A DNA stretch of 64,000 nt from Trileptium ribeirensis (taxonomy: Eukaryota; Nematoda; Enoplea; Enoplida; Thoracostomopsidae), in assembly GCA_030248225.1 (NCBI GenBank), contig JASANE010017561.1, positions 1 to 64,000 on the forward strand. Reading direction: 5' to 3'. Below, one piece after another: positions 1 to 10,272 of this stretch. Numbering within the stretch: position 1 is the stretch's first letter; each line of letters opens with the position of its first letter. The notes beneath the pieces were generated by a model that searched no databases, was not told where the DNA came from, and saw only the letters and a list, made by a program, of their open reading frames with translations. The translations under genes and the position numbers were made by a program.

Positions 1-2
1 CG

Positions 3-131
3 ATACCACATATTACTTGCTATCGCTGCGGAGAACCCGGGCACGTTATGCGCGAATGCCCGCATAACGTGCGCTATCCGCCTGCCGCCGTGAATGGCGC
101 GCCGCGCAATGTCGAGCCAGCCCCAGCCTAA
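3..131 (+). CDS. gag: Gag C-terminus with nucleocapsid CCHC zinc knuckle (partial)
   Basis: The frame is open from the window edge to TAA at 129-131. Residues 6-19 of the visible part read CYRCGEPGHVMREC, an exact C-X2-C-X4-H-X4-C zinc knuckle, the nucleic-acid-binding module of retroelement Gag. A short Pro/Ala-rich tail follows. Matrix and capsid parts lie upstream of the window. The same reading frame continues open after the TAA for more than 2 kb, so the stop is either a readthrough site or a point mutation that split a longer Gag-like polyprotein. Confidence 0.85.
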   Translation: MPHITCYRCGEPGHVMRECPHNVRYPPAAVNGAPRNVEPAPA

Positions 132-2252
132 GCACCAGGAGCCGCGCGCCGAGAGCCAGGGCCGCAAGGACTGAGAAATGGTGTGGGTGCATACCCACGA
201 AATGGTAACTATAATGCGGGCCGAGGAGGCCCACCGCCACCGTTTCGGCGAGCCGAAAACGGAAACGGCTATCGGAACAATTCCGGGTGGAACAACCCAC
301 CCAATGCTGGAATGCGGCCCAGTGGCCAAAACCAAGCGGGACCACAATATGGTCGACCACCGCCGGGATTTGCTAATAATACTTGTGGAAATGATAACTA
401 TACCAACCGGCCGGTTCAGGCCTATGCATATCAACGGGCCCAAAGCGAACGACCCCAACCTAATAGAGGCATGGGGCACCAGCAGCCGCAGTCCGGTCGA
501 TTTTATTCACGGGACGACAGCAACCGGAATAGCGGCGCTGTACCGCGCCGGCGATACCAGTTAAATTGTAGCGCCTCGCAAGGTAATGGTAATAGAGAAC
601 CAAGCCCAGCCACTACTCATCGATTAGAAGTGCTTAGTCGTGAGCTGGGTATGATTCAAGGTAAACTAGGACATAGTGAACCAACTGGACGAGTGAACGC
701 TATCGCGACGACTGACGAACCACAGTATGACGATGACGGATATCTGATAAACAGACAAGATGACTTGGACGATTTTGAGACTATGGAAGGACTTGTTGAG
801 AGACACCTGAACGTGATCACTACCACTTCGTGGGCTGATGCCGTGCGTCTCCTACGGAGCTGTGATCTCGTTCAGGGCATGGACAGCCCCGGACTTATGG
901 AGTTTGGTCCTAGTGACATTGACAATGAGCAATACTGTAACGAACTCACTTACGCTGTAAATAGTAAAGAAAATACTAAATACCAAAAAGAGGGATATCG
1001 GGGTGAGGGATCATATTTGTTGTGTGTGGATGCACCCAGCGCGGGTGTTGATCCACGTGTATATATGTCCGCGAGCGAAGAAATTGGCAACCAGCGAGGC
1101 GAGCGACAGACCGGTCAATCGAACTATCCAGCCATGCGAGGGCTCGGACTGAACGAACGAACTTTAACCGCAGTGGAAGATAGTAACGGTAGTATGGAAA
1201 TTTGCGAAGAATCGGAAGATGGTTGTGTTCAAAATTATAGGTTGAGTGATGTTAAAGGAAGTGTTGATTTTATAACCGGTACTCCCCAGGGAATCACCTC
1301 AAGGGGGAATTCCGGGACCCCCAGCTCTTTGGAGATGACTGCAGAGATTGTGGATGAAGATGATGTTGTTGTATTTGAAGAGCCATTGTTATTATTTTCC
1401 TCCTCTGTGGCTGGCCATCCGTGTGTTGAGAGTGTTGATGTTGATGATTCCGGCAGGGAAGCCGACGATGTTGATATGGCTCAGGAAGAATTGGATTTAT
1501 TCGGGTCGCCGTGTGAGGCACCCATGGAGTTTTTAGAGGTCGGCGGACGACCAGGAATGAGGGAGGCTAGGTTGGATGATGATGGTATCTCATTAAGGCC
1601 GCCTAGCCCTAGTTCCGTTCTAAATTATAGGTCGTATGATGTAGTATGTGGGCCGGACCGCCGCGCGGGTCGTCCCTTGTGTGATGATGAGAATTGTGTG
1701 TCGTATGAATGTATTGATTTGCCTAAGTTAGGACGCGCTTATAGCCTTAGTGAATTATTGGAAGATGATAATGGAAATGATGTTGATGTAATTGAATGCT
1801 ACCTCGAGCCGGCGAAGTATGCTACTGATGGACTTGAGGTGACTTTACCGACCTCATTGGCAAGAGGTTCCACGGTCATTGGGTCCTTCCTTGATGCTGA
1901 CCGGAGCCGCCCTTGTCACCCGTACCCATGCAGAGGTAGCGACGGGTTCGCGGCCGATCGCACCAATGAAGCGGGTATGATCGTTGGGGCTGAAAGTATT
2001 GCCCGAGATCTGCCCAGGTACGGGGATGTAGATGGCAGGGTGGCGAATAAAGACTGTCCATCGCATTGTGAGGCTTCCGCCGCGCCCACCGTCGTTGAAG
2101 CGCGCAACGACGTGACCTGCAATGAGCTAAGTTTTTTCAATAAATCTTGTAGTGAAGTCAGCGTGAAGGATAGCGCTGAGTGTGTTGAACTTGGTGAATC
2201 GGATAAATTGAAGGAGTCGGATGAACTCCTAATTGAACGAAACGATCCGTAG
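132..2252 (+). CDS. Large ORF of unknown function, in frame after the Gag stop
   Basis: This frame is contiguous with the Gag frame and is separated from it only by TAA at 129. There is no ATG near its 5' end; a conventional start is not evident, which fits a former fusion to Gag or stop readthrough. The first 170 or so residues are rich in Gly, Asn, Pro, Arg and Gln (disordered, RNA-binding-like composition). The rest is acidic, with many Asp, Glu and Ser. I recognise no enzyme fold. It ends at TAG 2250-2252, where the coding trend moves to the frame used by the next ORF, so a small indel near 2250 is likely. It could be a Gag C-terminal extension or an accessory protein. Confidence 0.55.
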   Translation, partial: APGAARREPGPQGLRNGVGAYPRNGNYNAGRGGPPPPFRRAENGNGYRNNSGWNNPPNAGMRPSGQNQAGPQYGRPPPGFANNTCGNDNYTNRPVQAYAYQRAQSERPQPNRGMGHQQPQSGRFYSRDDSNRNSGAVPRRRYQLNCSASQGNGNREPSPATTHRLEVLSRELGMIQGKLGHSEPTGRVNAIATTDEPQYDDDGYLINRQDDLDDFETMEGLVERHLNVITTTSWADAVRLLRSCDLVQGMDSPGLMEFGPSDIDNEQYCNELTYAVNSKENTKYQKEGYRGEGSYLLCVDAPSAGVDPRVYMSASEEIGNQRGERQTGQSNYPAMRGLGLNERTLTAVEDSNGSMEICEESEDGCVQNYRLSDVKGSVDFITGTPQGITSRGNSGTPSSLEMTAEIVDEDDVVVFEEPLLLFSSSVAGHPCVESVDVDDSGREADDVDMAQEELDLFGSPCEAPMEFLEVGGRPGMREARLDDDGISLRPPSPSSVLNYRSYDVVCGPDRRAGRPLCDDENCVSYECIDLPKLGRAYSLSELLEDDNGNDVDVIECYLEPAKYATDGLEVTLPTSLARGSTVIGSFLDADRSRPCHPYPCRGSDGFAADRTNEAGMIVGAESIARDLPRYGDVDGRVANKDCPSHCEASAAPTVVEARNDVTCNELSFFNKSCSEVSVKDSAECVELGESDKLKESDELLIERNDP

Positions 2253-2254
2253 CG

Positions 2255-2932
2255 AGCGATACGAACTATCTTAGCGAAGCGAAAATATGTAATTTACATC
2301 AGGGTACCCAGCAGGAGACTGATCACAGTGGAAATGAACCAGGGAACGAGCCTGGATACGGCGTGACTGCTGCGCCAGATGAGCCTAATGACGGGTATGA
2401 TGAGTGCAGTGATAGTGAGATGGATGAGGAACGTATGCTGGATGATGAAGAATTTTAGGCCAATTGGGTGGATCCGAATGCCGACTGGTACCGACGCGAA
2501 CCCAGCCCTGACGCACGAGAGTGGCATAGTGAAGGGGCGTGGGAAGTGCGTCGCGAAAACAACAACGGACTCCCGCGTGCACCATCGGATGATGGCATTG
2601 ATTTAAGCCTGCGAGCCAGTCAATTGTCTATCCATTCCGAGGAAGGAGATGGTGCTGCCGGAGAAAGCGATCTGAGTGAGAGCAGCGATAGTGGCAGTAT
2701 CGCTACGGGGAGCATGCAAGAGATGAGTTCGGATCCGCTGGTTGAGGAAGTTCGTGGAGACCCTATCGAAGGGACGCCTTGTATGCGCATGGGTAATTTA
2801 GGTAGCTCCACCGACACGTTTGCCGACATCTCTAGCGATATATTGGGACCCGTCGAAGAGGTGCCTAGTATGCCCTCGGATAATTCGGGCAACCCAAATG
2901 AAGCAGGTACGACCACTGAGGAATTCGTCTAA
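2255..2932 (+). pseudogene. Acidic ORF segment with internal TAG
   Basis: One frame is open from about 2255, carries a single TAG at 2456-2458, and runs to TAA at 2930-2932. The product is very acidic and Ser-rich, with no recognisable domain. It uses the same frame as the next ORF (2945), and only 12 nt lie between that stop and the next ATG. The 2255-4468 stretch therefore looks like one coding region cut by point stops. Function is unknown. Its position between Gag and the env-like gene is not filled in standard gypsy elements. Confidence 0.45.
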
Positions 2933-2944
2933 GGGAGACCATGT

Positions 2945-4468
2945 ATGTCCCCGGGTAATTCGGAGGAATCTGTAAGCGTAATTAGTGAGGACTCGGACGC
3001 GTGCATGGGACAAGAGAACTTGCTAAACTTCCTACGAGAAGCTGACGATGGACGGGTACACCGACTTGACGAACGATTACTGGACATGTCTGGACTTTGT
3101 CTTCCTAATAATACGCCGATAGAACTTGAACGAGTTAGAGCGATGACGGACGAGGAACGTACCCGAATTCTCGGGACTGACACATTGTTCACTATGTCTA
3201 CGGACCATACCGAGACTGCAGCTTATCAATTCCCTCGCATTGAACTGACCGAGGATGCGCATCACGAGTCAGCTGAGGGACTTATACCAATCAACTTTAG
3301 GGCTAGTGAAGTCAATGCTGACTTCGGACAACCGTTGGCACTGCAACCGCAGGCTCTCTTTTATCGGAGAGTGATACTCGTCATGGAGCAGCTAAACAAT
3401 TTGAGCCGACTCTTCGAGCTTCGTTTCGAGGCTAGCACTCGCCCTACCTTGCAGCGAGACGCTGCTATGCTGAGCAACATATTAGGCATGGCTTCTCCAA
3501 TCGGGCACTGTATGACCGGGATGTATCTCGGCCCCGTAACTCTTGCTTCGTTGGAATCTTTCATAGAACTGGTGGGCCAATGCGTGAATGGCCACACGCT
3601 CCAGCAGGTTATTGAGAGAGAATTCGAGGTAGATTTGAATAGGGATCCGGTATGTCGCCAGTGCCAGGAATGTCATGCGAGAGATTCGCGAGATATAGGT
3701 TTAAGCTGCTACTTTTTCGGCCAACGAGGAAGATGGACTTACGACGGTACGCTGAGTACTGCGTGCGCGTCCATCCTTCCGGATGGATACATCGCACCTC
3801 ATTGGCCTTTCTATGTCGGAATTCAATCGGCCAAAATGCAGAAAACCTTCCGCGAGGCGAACCTCGAGTTACACGACCTCTTGTGCGAGGCGCCTTATTT
3901 GGTCGAATTCATTTACCAAAACCAAGATACACGAGGTGTCCCGATCAACTCCTTTGTCGACCAAGCAATGAGCAATATGGAGTTTGACGACGAGACCCAT
4001 CGACTTGCTCGACTAGTGCTGCTAAGCGCACGCTTGAGACTTTTGGGGCGCCCCGACATTGCTGGCTTGCTTGAGACAGAAGGAGACACGTCAGTTGGAT
4101 TACAGTTGGGCAGGGACCGATTAATTTCGGAACTATGCTTGTTTCCGGACGAGGACACCAACTGTTCCGTCCCGAATTTGGACGAACAGTTAACCACGGC
4201 CTTAGCCGCTTACCTCGACTCGTCTGAAGAGGAGTCGGACGATAACACCAATAGCGACTCCGCCCAGCAAGAAAGCATAACTGAGTCGAGTGACACGGAA
4301 ACGAGCGACGAGGGAACTAAAAGCGACATTACGGAACACATCGCAATTAACGAGACCCTGAGGGAACCCAATCGAAACGGGGTACGACCCCCTTTAACGA
4401 GCCTTAGCAATGGCCTCGGCCATCCTTCAGGTATGTGGAGGGTCTGTACAAATCTGTTGCTACTGTGA
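2945..4468 (+). CDS. 507-aa ORF of unknown function between gag and env
   Basis: An uninterrupted ORF starts at ATG 2945. The N-terminal third is acidic. The middle, about residues 130-370, looks globular: it has alternating hydrophobic and charged stretches and a cysteine cluster near residues 235-250 (CRQCQEC). The C-terminal 100 residues are a Ser/Asp/Glu-rich low-complexity tail. I do not recognise a family. It could be a capsid-like or accessory protein that is structurally conserved but diverged in sequence. The last 12 codons overlap the probable signal peptide of the env-like gene, which uses the same frame. Confidence 0.55.
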   Translation: MSPGNSEESVSVISEDSDACMGQENLLNFLREADDGRVHRLDERLLDMSGLCLPNNTPIELERVRAMTDEERTRILGTDTLFTMSTDHTETAAYQFPRIELTEDAHHESAEGLIPINFRASEVNADFGQPLALQPQALFYRRVILVMEQLNNLSRLFELRFEASTRPTLQRDAAMLSNILGMASPIGHCMTGMYLGPVTLASLESFIELVGQCVNGHTLQQVIEREFEVDLNRDPVCRQCQECHARDSRDIGLSCYFFGQRGRWTYDGTLSTACASILPDGYIAPHWPFYVGIQSAKMQKTFREANLELHDLLCEAPYLVEFIYQNQDTRGVPINSFVDQAMSNMEFDDETHRLARLVLLSARLRLLGRPDIAGLLETEGDTSVGLQLGRDRLISELCLFPDEDTNCSVPNLDEQLTTALAAYLDSSEEESDDNTNSDSAQQESITESSDTETSDEGTKSDITEHIAINETLREPNRNGVRPPLTSLSNGLGHPSGMWRVCTNLLLL

Positions 4469-6449
4469 CTCTCAGCGCTTAGCTCTACACGCGCCACACT
4501 TTCCCCATGTAGCGATTCAATATCGCGCTTAGGTGCTTTTGTCAACCGACAGGTAGGAGTGGTCATCGAGCCACAGGGCTTGGTGGTCACCTCCGACCAG
4601 ACAACGCATTTGCCAGTGGTATTGCAGTTATCACTTCGCGATTGGGAACGTAAGTCCGATTCGTATGTGAGTAAGTTCTGTCCGCCTTATGAAGCGAACG
4701 GATCATGTCGCGCTGACTGCTGCCGGAAGGTTAACTGCACCGAATATCCACAGCTCCATGAGACTTTAAGCGCTTTGGAACGTGAACTCGATGACGCTTA
4801 TCATGGCGTACTGGACACCAATTACTATTCGCTGCTTGTGCATTCTTTTTGCGTCGCGAACGAGCAATTGTGTGATCTCACGCATAAAAGAGAAAAGCGC
4901 TTTGCTAGCTTAATTGCCGCCGCTGCAGGTGCCGTCTCAGGTTTCTTGGGTCTGGCAATGGCTTTTTCCAATGGAGTACACATCAACAATGTTCGCTAAC
5001 AGGTAACTGTCCTTGAGAAATTCATGCGTGAGACTAACGACGTTTCCTTTCGAAACACTAAAGCCATAAGGCAACTGACCCGAGCAAACGAGGACATTTA
5101 CGCGTTCTTACACCATAGCATGCAAGAGGTGGTCTCTATGATCGAGCAGGTTAGGTGTGCCGATCAGAAAGAGATCGCGCACGTACACCACCAGCTGATA
5201 GATCACATCCTTCGAGCCAACATGCGTTCGTCGGTACAAGCCATAATGGAATCCATGCTGAACGGGGCGAATTATCTCCCGCCGTGATTGATGTCGTCAT
5301 GCTACGACGGTTATTTTCCATGGATCCACGCATTTCCAAGACTATCCTCATGTGCGAGCCTAGCCTCGCCTATCAGTTTGGTCGCGTCATGCCTGTGAGT
5401 GTGGATTTAACCGCATTCCGCTTTGGATTCATTTTGCAATTACCATTGCCGATGCGCAATGACGTCCGACCATATTTTTGGATCTACAACACCGGCTGGA
5501 ACGAACCTGCCACTCAAGCTCAGCTGAGATTGCCGCTACCTCAATATGCCGCCCGCTTAGGGCACATTCGCTTCGAATCGCTAAATCTGGGAGCATGCAA
5601 GCAGAGACCAGGAATCGCTTTCTGTGAACCGCACGCGCTAATAACCGATCATATCACCAATTGCTTGGAATGGATTATTGCAGGTGAACATGTGCCTGAG
5701 ACCATTAAACATACATGCAGCAACCGTTCCCTGATAGGTCCATTGCCAACGACACGTCCGTACACACGACTATACAGGGAGTATTAATTCGGACTAGTGA
5801 ACCCGAGGTCATACTAACAAATCGGAGACAACTAGCCCATGTTACGTTGGGTAAGTCAATAAAGGTACCGCCAAATGGAGTTTTGTGGTTTCCACAGGGA
5901 AACTATACTCAGTTAGTCATAGGGTCAATAGTACTCACTAGCATGTTGAAACCCGAGAAAATTACAATAAAATTTGGACCGAATATCACTATCGACCGGC
6001 TATCCGGTATCAAACTAAGACCTTTGACGTGGGACTCACTCGACAACGCTAAAGCTATGAATCTTCGGGTCGCGCAGATCGCTAAGGATCAAGTCCGTAG
6101 CGTGGTTAATCTTCCCGCTGTGGAATACACCGGATTCTTGCCCTACTTCCTCATTACCGTCGCTGTAGGACTGATCAGTCTGATTTATTTCATGACTAAA
6201 TGCAAGGTTCCACCTAAATATGGATACCACATTCCCCGATGGTTCCCATGTCGCGGACGATTAATTAGGACTGATAGTAAGCCTAAGAAGGCGATTCGCT
6301 GGATTAGAGCGAAACACCGATTACCGAGTGCCCCACCTGCGGAAGACGGCTTCCCTCACACAGACAGAACCTCGCCGACTGAGGTCACGGTTGGGCCTTC
6401 GGGAACGCCGCGCGTCGCGTCGTTCGAACAGACTACTAACATCACGTAA
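4433..6449 (+). pseudogene. env: Env-like fusion glycoprotein gene, broken, located upstream of pol
   Basis: The order of parts fits a class I-type envelope protein. A Met at 4433 is followed by a hydrophobic signal-like stretch cut by TGA 4466-4468. A cysteine-containing ectodomain comes next, then a furin-type REKR site at 4889-4900 followed at once by an Ala/Gly-rich hydrophobic stretch like a fusion peptide. TAA 4997-4999 interrupts it. Heptad-like helices occupy about 5024-5270, and the frame changes near 5280 and again near 5770. A transmembrane helix is encoded at 6135-6194, followed by a basic cytoplasmic tail ending at 6449. Errantivirus and baculovirus-F-like Env proteins share this layout. 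The gene is non-functional as it stands. Its place before protease and RT is unusual. The 3' end overlaps the protease ORF by about 120 nt. Confidence 0.65.
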
Positions 6450-7344
6450 CTCCTCCGAGGAAGAACTCGTCTTCATCGAAGACGACGAACTATGTGTCGC
6501 TCCCACTCGCGACCCCCACCGTGTACCTCGTCAAGGTATGTTTACTAGACAACTAAACACCATGAACGCAGGTAACACTCCACTGCTCATTAATGCAACC
6601 ATACTTGGCACCCCAGTTATGACACTTGTAGACACTGGAGCCGATGTTTCAATCATGTCCCAAGCCCTTGCTGTCCGTTTAGGACTGGTTCCTCGCGACA
6701 CGAACACTACCCGTATAGTATCAGCTACGCAACAAGAGTTGACAATCAGCGGAGTAGTAAAAGCACCGATTACAATAGGATCGCTAAGTACACCGTGCGA
6801 CTTTCAGGTAACAACAGACACTCCGTACGAATGCATCTTAGGTACCGACTTTACGGCTGTACTACCATATGTCGCCATAAACTTCAAAGACCGCTGCCTG
6901 GATCTATCCAACGGAACTGAAAACTGTTCGGCACCTTTCGCCGACCAAGGGGATTATAGACCACCAGTCATCAACGTGGTTACTAGGAAATACACTCAAG
7001 TACCACCGAACACAGAGTTATTTCTCAACACCATCCCAGAAATCACTCAACCACAGACAGGTCAAGCCTTATTTGTGCCTGACCCCTTTATCAGGGACGT
7101 TGCTATCGCCCACTCCCTGGTACTTACTGGTCAACGCATAATCCCCTTAGCACTAATGAACTTTGGGAACTTTCCCGTCGCCATACACGCTGGACAAACA
7201 ATCGGACATATTGAGATGCTTGACGACAACGAGGTCGAGTTCCTATATGACAGTAACAAGCGTTTGTTACAACTTGACCCTCCAAGACGCACCCAGCAAT
7301 GCACAATATCGGGGTCACACGAGACAATGTTGTGCAAATTATAA
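6328..7344 (+). CDS. pol: Retropepsin-type aspartic protease domain of pol
   Basis: A 338-residue ORF. The active-site motif LVDTGAD lies at about residues 100-106, after a TPLLINATI strand typical of retropepsins. ILGTDF at about 170-175 is the second conserved motif, just before the C-terminal part of the fold. The first 70 residues are basic then acidic and form a linker. The last 130 residues continue into the usual pre-RT spacer. It processes Gag/Pol polyproteins in this family. The RT part lies in the -1 frame, overlapping this ORF at 7299-7344, so a frameshift (programmed or mutational) separates protease from RT. Confidence 0.85.
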   Translation: MPHLRKTASLTQTEPRRLRSRLGLRERRASRRSNRLLTSRNSSEEELVFIEDDELCVAPTRDPHRVPRQGMFTRQLNTMNAGNTPLLINATILGTPVMTLVDTGADVSIMSQALAVRLGLVPRDTNTTRIVSATQQELTISGVVKAPITIGSLSTPCDFQVTTDTPYECILGTDFTAVLPYVAINFKDRCLDLSNGTENCSAPFADQGDYRPPVINVVTRKYTQVPPNTELFLNTIPEITQPQTGQALFVPDPFIRDVAIAHSLVLTGQRIIPLALMNFGNFPVAIHAGQTIGHIEMLDDNEVEFLYDSNKRLLQLDPPRRTQQCTISGSHETMLCKL

Positions 7345-7670
7345 GTGAACAGAAGAAGACAATTGACACAGAACGATCCATACAAGTTTTGAGTAAAATT
7401 GACTTTGGGCAAACAACCCTTGACTCTTTCGAGCTTAAACAATTGAAAACAACTATCTCTGAGAATGCCGATATTTTTAGTGTACACCCGTTTGATCTAG
7501 GCGGATGTGGTGTGCACCAGCACGGGATCGTTACTGGAGACGCAAGGCCCATTAAACAGGTACCCTATCGTCTAGCACACTCATTAAGGGAGCCCTTGCG
7601 TAAGGAATTAAACAACATGGTAGAAGCAGGTCTTATAACGCCATCAGATTCACCTTGGGGTCTCCCATAG
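7299..7670 (+). pseudogene. pol: N-terminal part of reverse transcriptase (broken at 7660)
   Basis: This carries the fingers-region sequence that opens Ty3/gypsy RT: a segment with HQHGIVTGDARPIKQVPYR at about residues 73-91, then a helix with EAGLITPSDSPWG near the end. The frame is lost at the GGGG run 7657-7660, one base short of continuing, and the next few codons use a second frame. A second one-base loss in the AAAA run at 7681-7684 moves into the frame of the main RT ORF. Two homopolymer indels within 25 bp could be decay or assembly error. Confidence 0.8.
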
Positions 7671-7671
7671 T

Positions 7672-10272
7672 GTGGGTACCAAAAGTGATGGTACATTGCG
7701 GTTGTGTGTCGACTTCCGTAAGCTCAACGTTGTTGCGGAACGTGACTTATACCCGTTGCCCCGTATAGATGACATATTAGGTTGTCTCAGAGACACCAAA
7801 TTCATGTCCAGTTTAGATCTTAACAAAGGTTTCTGGCAATTAGAACTGGACCCTGAGACCAAGGAGAAGACCTCCTTCGTCACTGTCCACGGACAGTATG
7901 AATATAACGTTCTGCCATTCGGACTGAATTCTTCACCAGGCGCCTTTCAAAGGTGCATGTCAATTATATTAAAGGGTTTAGAATGGGAACGATGCCTCAT
8001 CTACATAGATGACATACTGGTCTTCTCACCCACATTCGAACAACACCTGGCGGATTTAATAACAGTATTTGATAGATTCCGTAAGGCCAATCTTAAATTA
8101 AAGCCTTCAAAATGCCAATTTGGACAGAAACAATTAAAATACCTGGGACATATTATCAGTTCAGAAGGAGTTAAACCAGACCCCAAGAAAACCGCTGCGA
8201 TAGACCATTACAAACGACCGGAGACTCTCAAACAGTTACAAAGTTTCCTAGGACTTGTAGGATACTATCACAAATTCATACCACATTACTCTGAAATTTG
8301 CGAACCGCTCAACGCACTTCGACGAAAGGACAGCGAATTTAAGTGGACACCGCAATGCGAGGAAGCGTTCGGGAAACTACGTAAGGCGGTGGTACAAGAA
8401 CCATTAGTCATATATCCGGACTTTTCTAAACCTTTCATACTCCAAACGGACGCCTCTGGATATGCCCTGGGAGCTGTACTTTCGCAAAAGACCGACAAAG
8501 GGACACTACCTATCGCCTACGCGAGCAAGTCGCTCGTGGATTATCAACCCCGCTATCCCGCCATAGAGACTGAGGCTCTTGCCATACGATGGGCTGCCTC
8601 ACATTTACGACACTACCTACTTGGACATGAATTCCATGTTGAGACTGACCATAAGCCACTTAAGGCACTGTTCGAGAGACCACCGCGAAATTCGCGACTA
8701 GCTCAATGGCGTAACGAACTACTAATGGAATTCGATGGTTTCACCATCGAATATAGACCAGGTAAGGCTAATGCCAACGCTGACGGACTTTCACGCGATC
8801 CCCGACATGACGTAGAATTTTCTTACTCTTCGGACGAAGCTGAACAGGACGAACAGGACCATCCTCGAATGGTTGTTGTAGCTGTCAAAGGACAGGATCG
8901 TGGTAAGGGCAAAGCTCCAGCTAAACCGCCCCGTCGATTTCCCACCGAAGAAGTTTGGAAACGACTTACTCGACAACTCATGGGACTTCCACCGGACGCT
9001 CCTGTTACTCTACCACCCGAGTACGTTCGGGAACGCTTCTATCGTATGTTCGGAGGACCTGCCCCAGGACCGCCAGAATCTACTGGTGAACCGACCCACG
9101 GACCCTCTTCAGCCCCCGAACCACCCGCCAGACCCCCGCAACCGCAGGAACCCCCGACCGCTCCGACACCGCCCGCTCCTGGCGCGGCGAGCGAGAGCTC
9201 GACCCGTGCCACGGCTGGAACACCTGAACCCGCTAGACCACAGACGCTACCTACAACTGCTAGACAGAGATACGGAGGCTTACCCGAAGTAGAGGAATTT
9301 GACACATTAATTAAGGTTGCTTACGCATGCGGACCACGAATACAATTACAACGCCCTGAACAGGTCTATGACACTAGAGAACACATATACTTACCACACT
9401 TCCAACAATACGAAGGGAGGAACCTTCTCAATTACCTACTATACATTCAACGCAGAGATAAACAATTTGGTCCTATTTGGTGGTATTTGCATACGCGACA
9501 GTCACCCGCCGACGAAAAGGCAGCGACCGCCCTCAAACTAGAAGCACACTATTATCGACTTTGCCCCGACACTGCCATCTTGTACTTACATCCCATAATG
9601 CCAAACGACCATAGACCTAAACTATGCGTTCCTAGACTACTCATACGACAAATACTCAAGCACGAACACGACACACTGTTTGGTGGACATCCATGTAGAG
9701 ACCGTTTGCTGAGCAAACTCAAGCAATTCTACTATTGGGAAACCATGGGTAAGGACGTGGACGAATATGTAAAGAGGTGCGTACTCTGCCAACGTTCAAG
9801 AAATTTACCGCAAAATGTTCGAGCCGCGCTCGGAGAAAACCCGCTGGCTAGCGCACCCATGCACCGCATGTTTGTCGACATACTGAACACTCGGGTACTT
9901 TCCCAAAACGGAAACAGGTACGTAATTGCCTTTATCGACCAGTTCGCGAAACTAGTGATCGCCGCCGCGTTACCGGACCAACCCGCTAAGAGTGTAGCCA
10001 AGGTCTTCGTCGAAGATGTGGTGTGTCGTTACGGCGTACCCGAGGAGCTAGTCTCGGATCGAGGCGGATGTTTCGTCTCGGAAGTAATGGAAGCCTTGTG
10101 CGCTAGACTACATACATTTAAACGCGAAACCTTAAGCTACAATCCGAAGGCAAATGGAGAAATCGAACGCTTTAACCGTACCCTATTATTTCTGCTAAGA
10201 GTAGCATTACCCGAAAAGGACCATACTACGTGGGATGAAGTTCTGTCATATTATGCGGCGTTTACGTTATAA
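7672..10272 (+). CDS. pol: Pol: reverse transcriptase, RNase H and integrase, truncated by MITE
   Basis: An 866-residue ORF. RT: LCVDFRKLN at 11-19, SLDLNKGFWQ at 47-56, LPFGL at 81-85, YIDD catalytic box at 111-114. RNase H: TDAS at 259-262, ETEA at about 299-302, TDHKPL at 325-330. A Pro-rich insert at about 415-535 sits between RNase H and integrase and is longer than usual. Integrase: HHCC zinc-binding motif at about 664-706, then catalytic D735, D796 and E832 (D-D-35-E). The ORF ends seven codons inside an inserted MITE, and the integrase C-terminus resumes at 10803 in another frame. The 5' end is not a true start: it follows a frameshift from the 7299 segment. Confidence 0.92.
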   Translation: MGTKSDGTLRLCVDFRKLNVVAERDLYPLPRIDDILGCLRDTKFMSSLDLNKGFWQLELDPETKEKTSFVTVHGQYEYNVLPFGLNSSPGAFQRCMSIILKGLEWERCLIYIDDILVFSPTFEQHLADLITVFDRFRKANLKLKPSKCQFGQKQLKYLGHIISSEGVKPDPKKTAAIDHYKRPETLKQLQSFLGLVGYYHKFIPHYSEICEPLNALRRKDSEFKWTPQCEEAFGKLRKAVVQEPLVIYPDFSKPFILQTDASGYALGAVLSQKTDKGTLPIAYASKSLVDYQPRYPAIETEALAIRWAASHLRHYLLGHEFHVETDHKPLKALFERPPRNSRLAQWRNELLMEFDGFTIEYRPGKANANADGLSRDPRHDVEFSYSSDEAEQDEQDHPRMVVVAVKGQDRGKGKAPAKPPRRFPTEEVWKRLTRQLMGLPPDAPVTLPPEYVRERFYRMFGGPAPGPPESTGEPTHGPSSAPEPPARPPQPQEPPTAPTPPAPGAASESSTRATAGTPEPARPQTLPTTARQRYGGLPEVEEFDTLIKVAYACGPRIQLQRPEQVYDTREHIYLPHFQQYEGRNLLNYLLYIQRRDKQFGPIWWYLHTRQSPADEKAATALKLEAHYYRLCPDTAILYLHPIMPNDHRPKLCVPRLLIRQILKHEHDTLFGGHPCRDRLLSKLKQFYYWETMGKDVDEYVKRCVLCQRSRNLPQNVRAALGENPLASAPMHRMFVDILNTRVLSQNGNRYVIAFIDQFAKLVIAAALPDQPAKSVAKVFVEDVVCRYGVPEELVSDRGGCFVSEVMEALCARLHTFKRETLSYNPKANGEIERFNRTLLFLLRVALPEKDHTTWDEVLSYYAAFTL

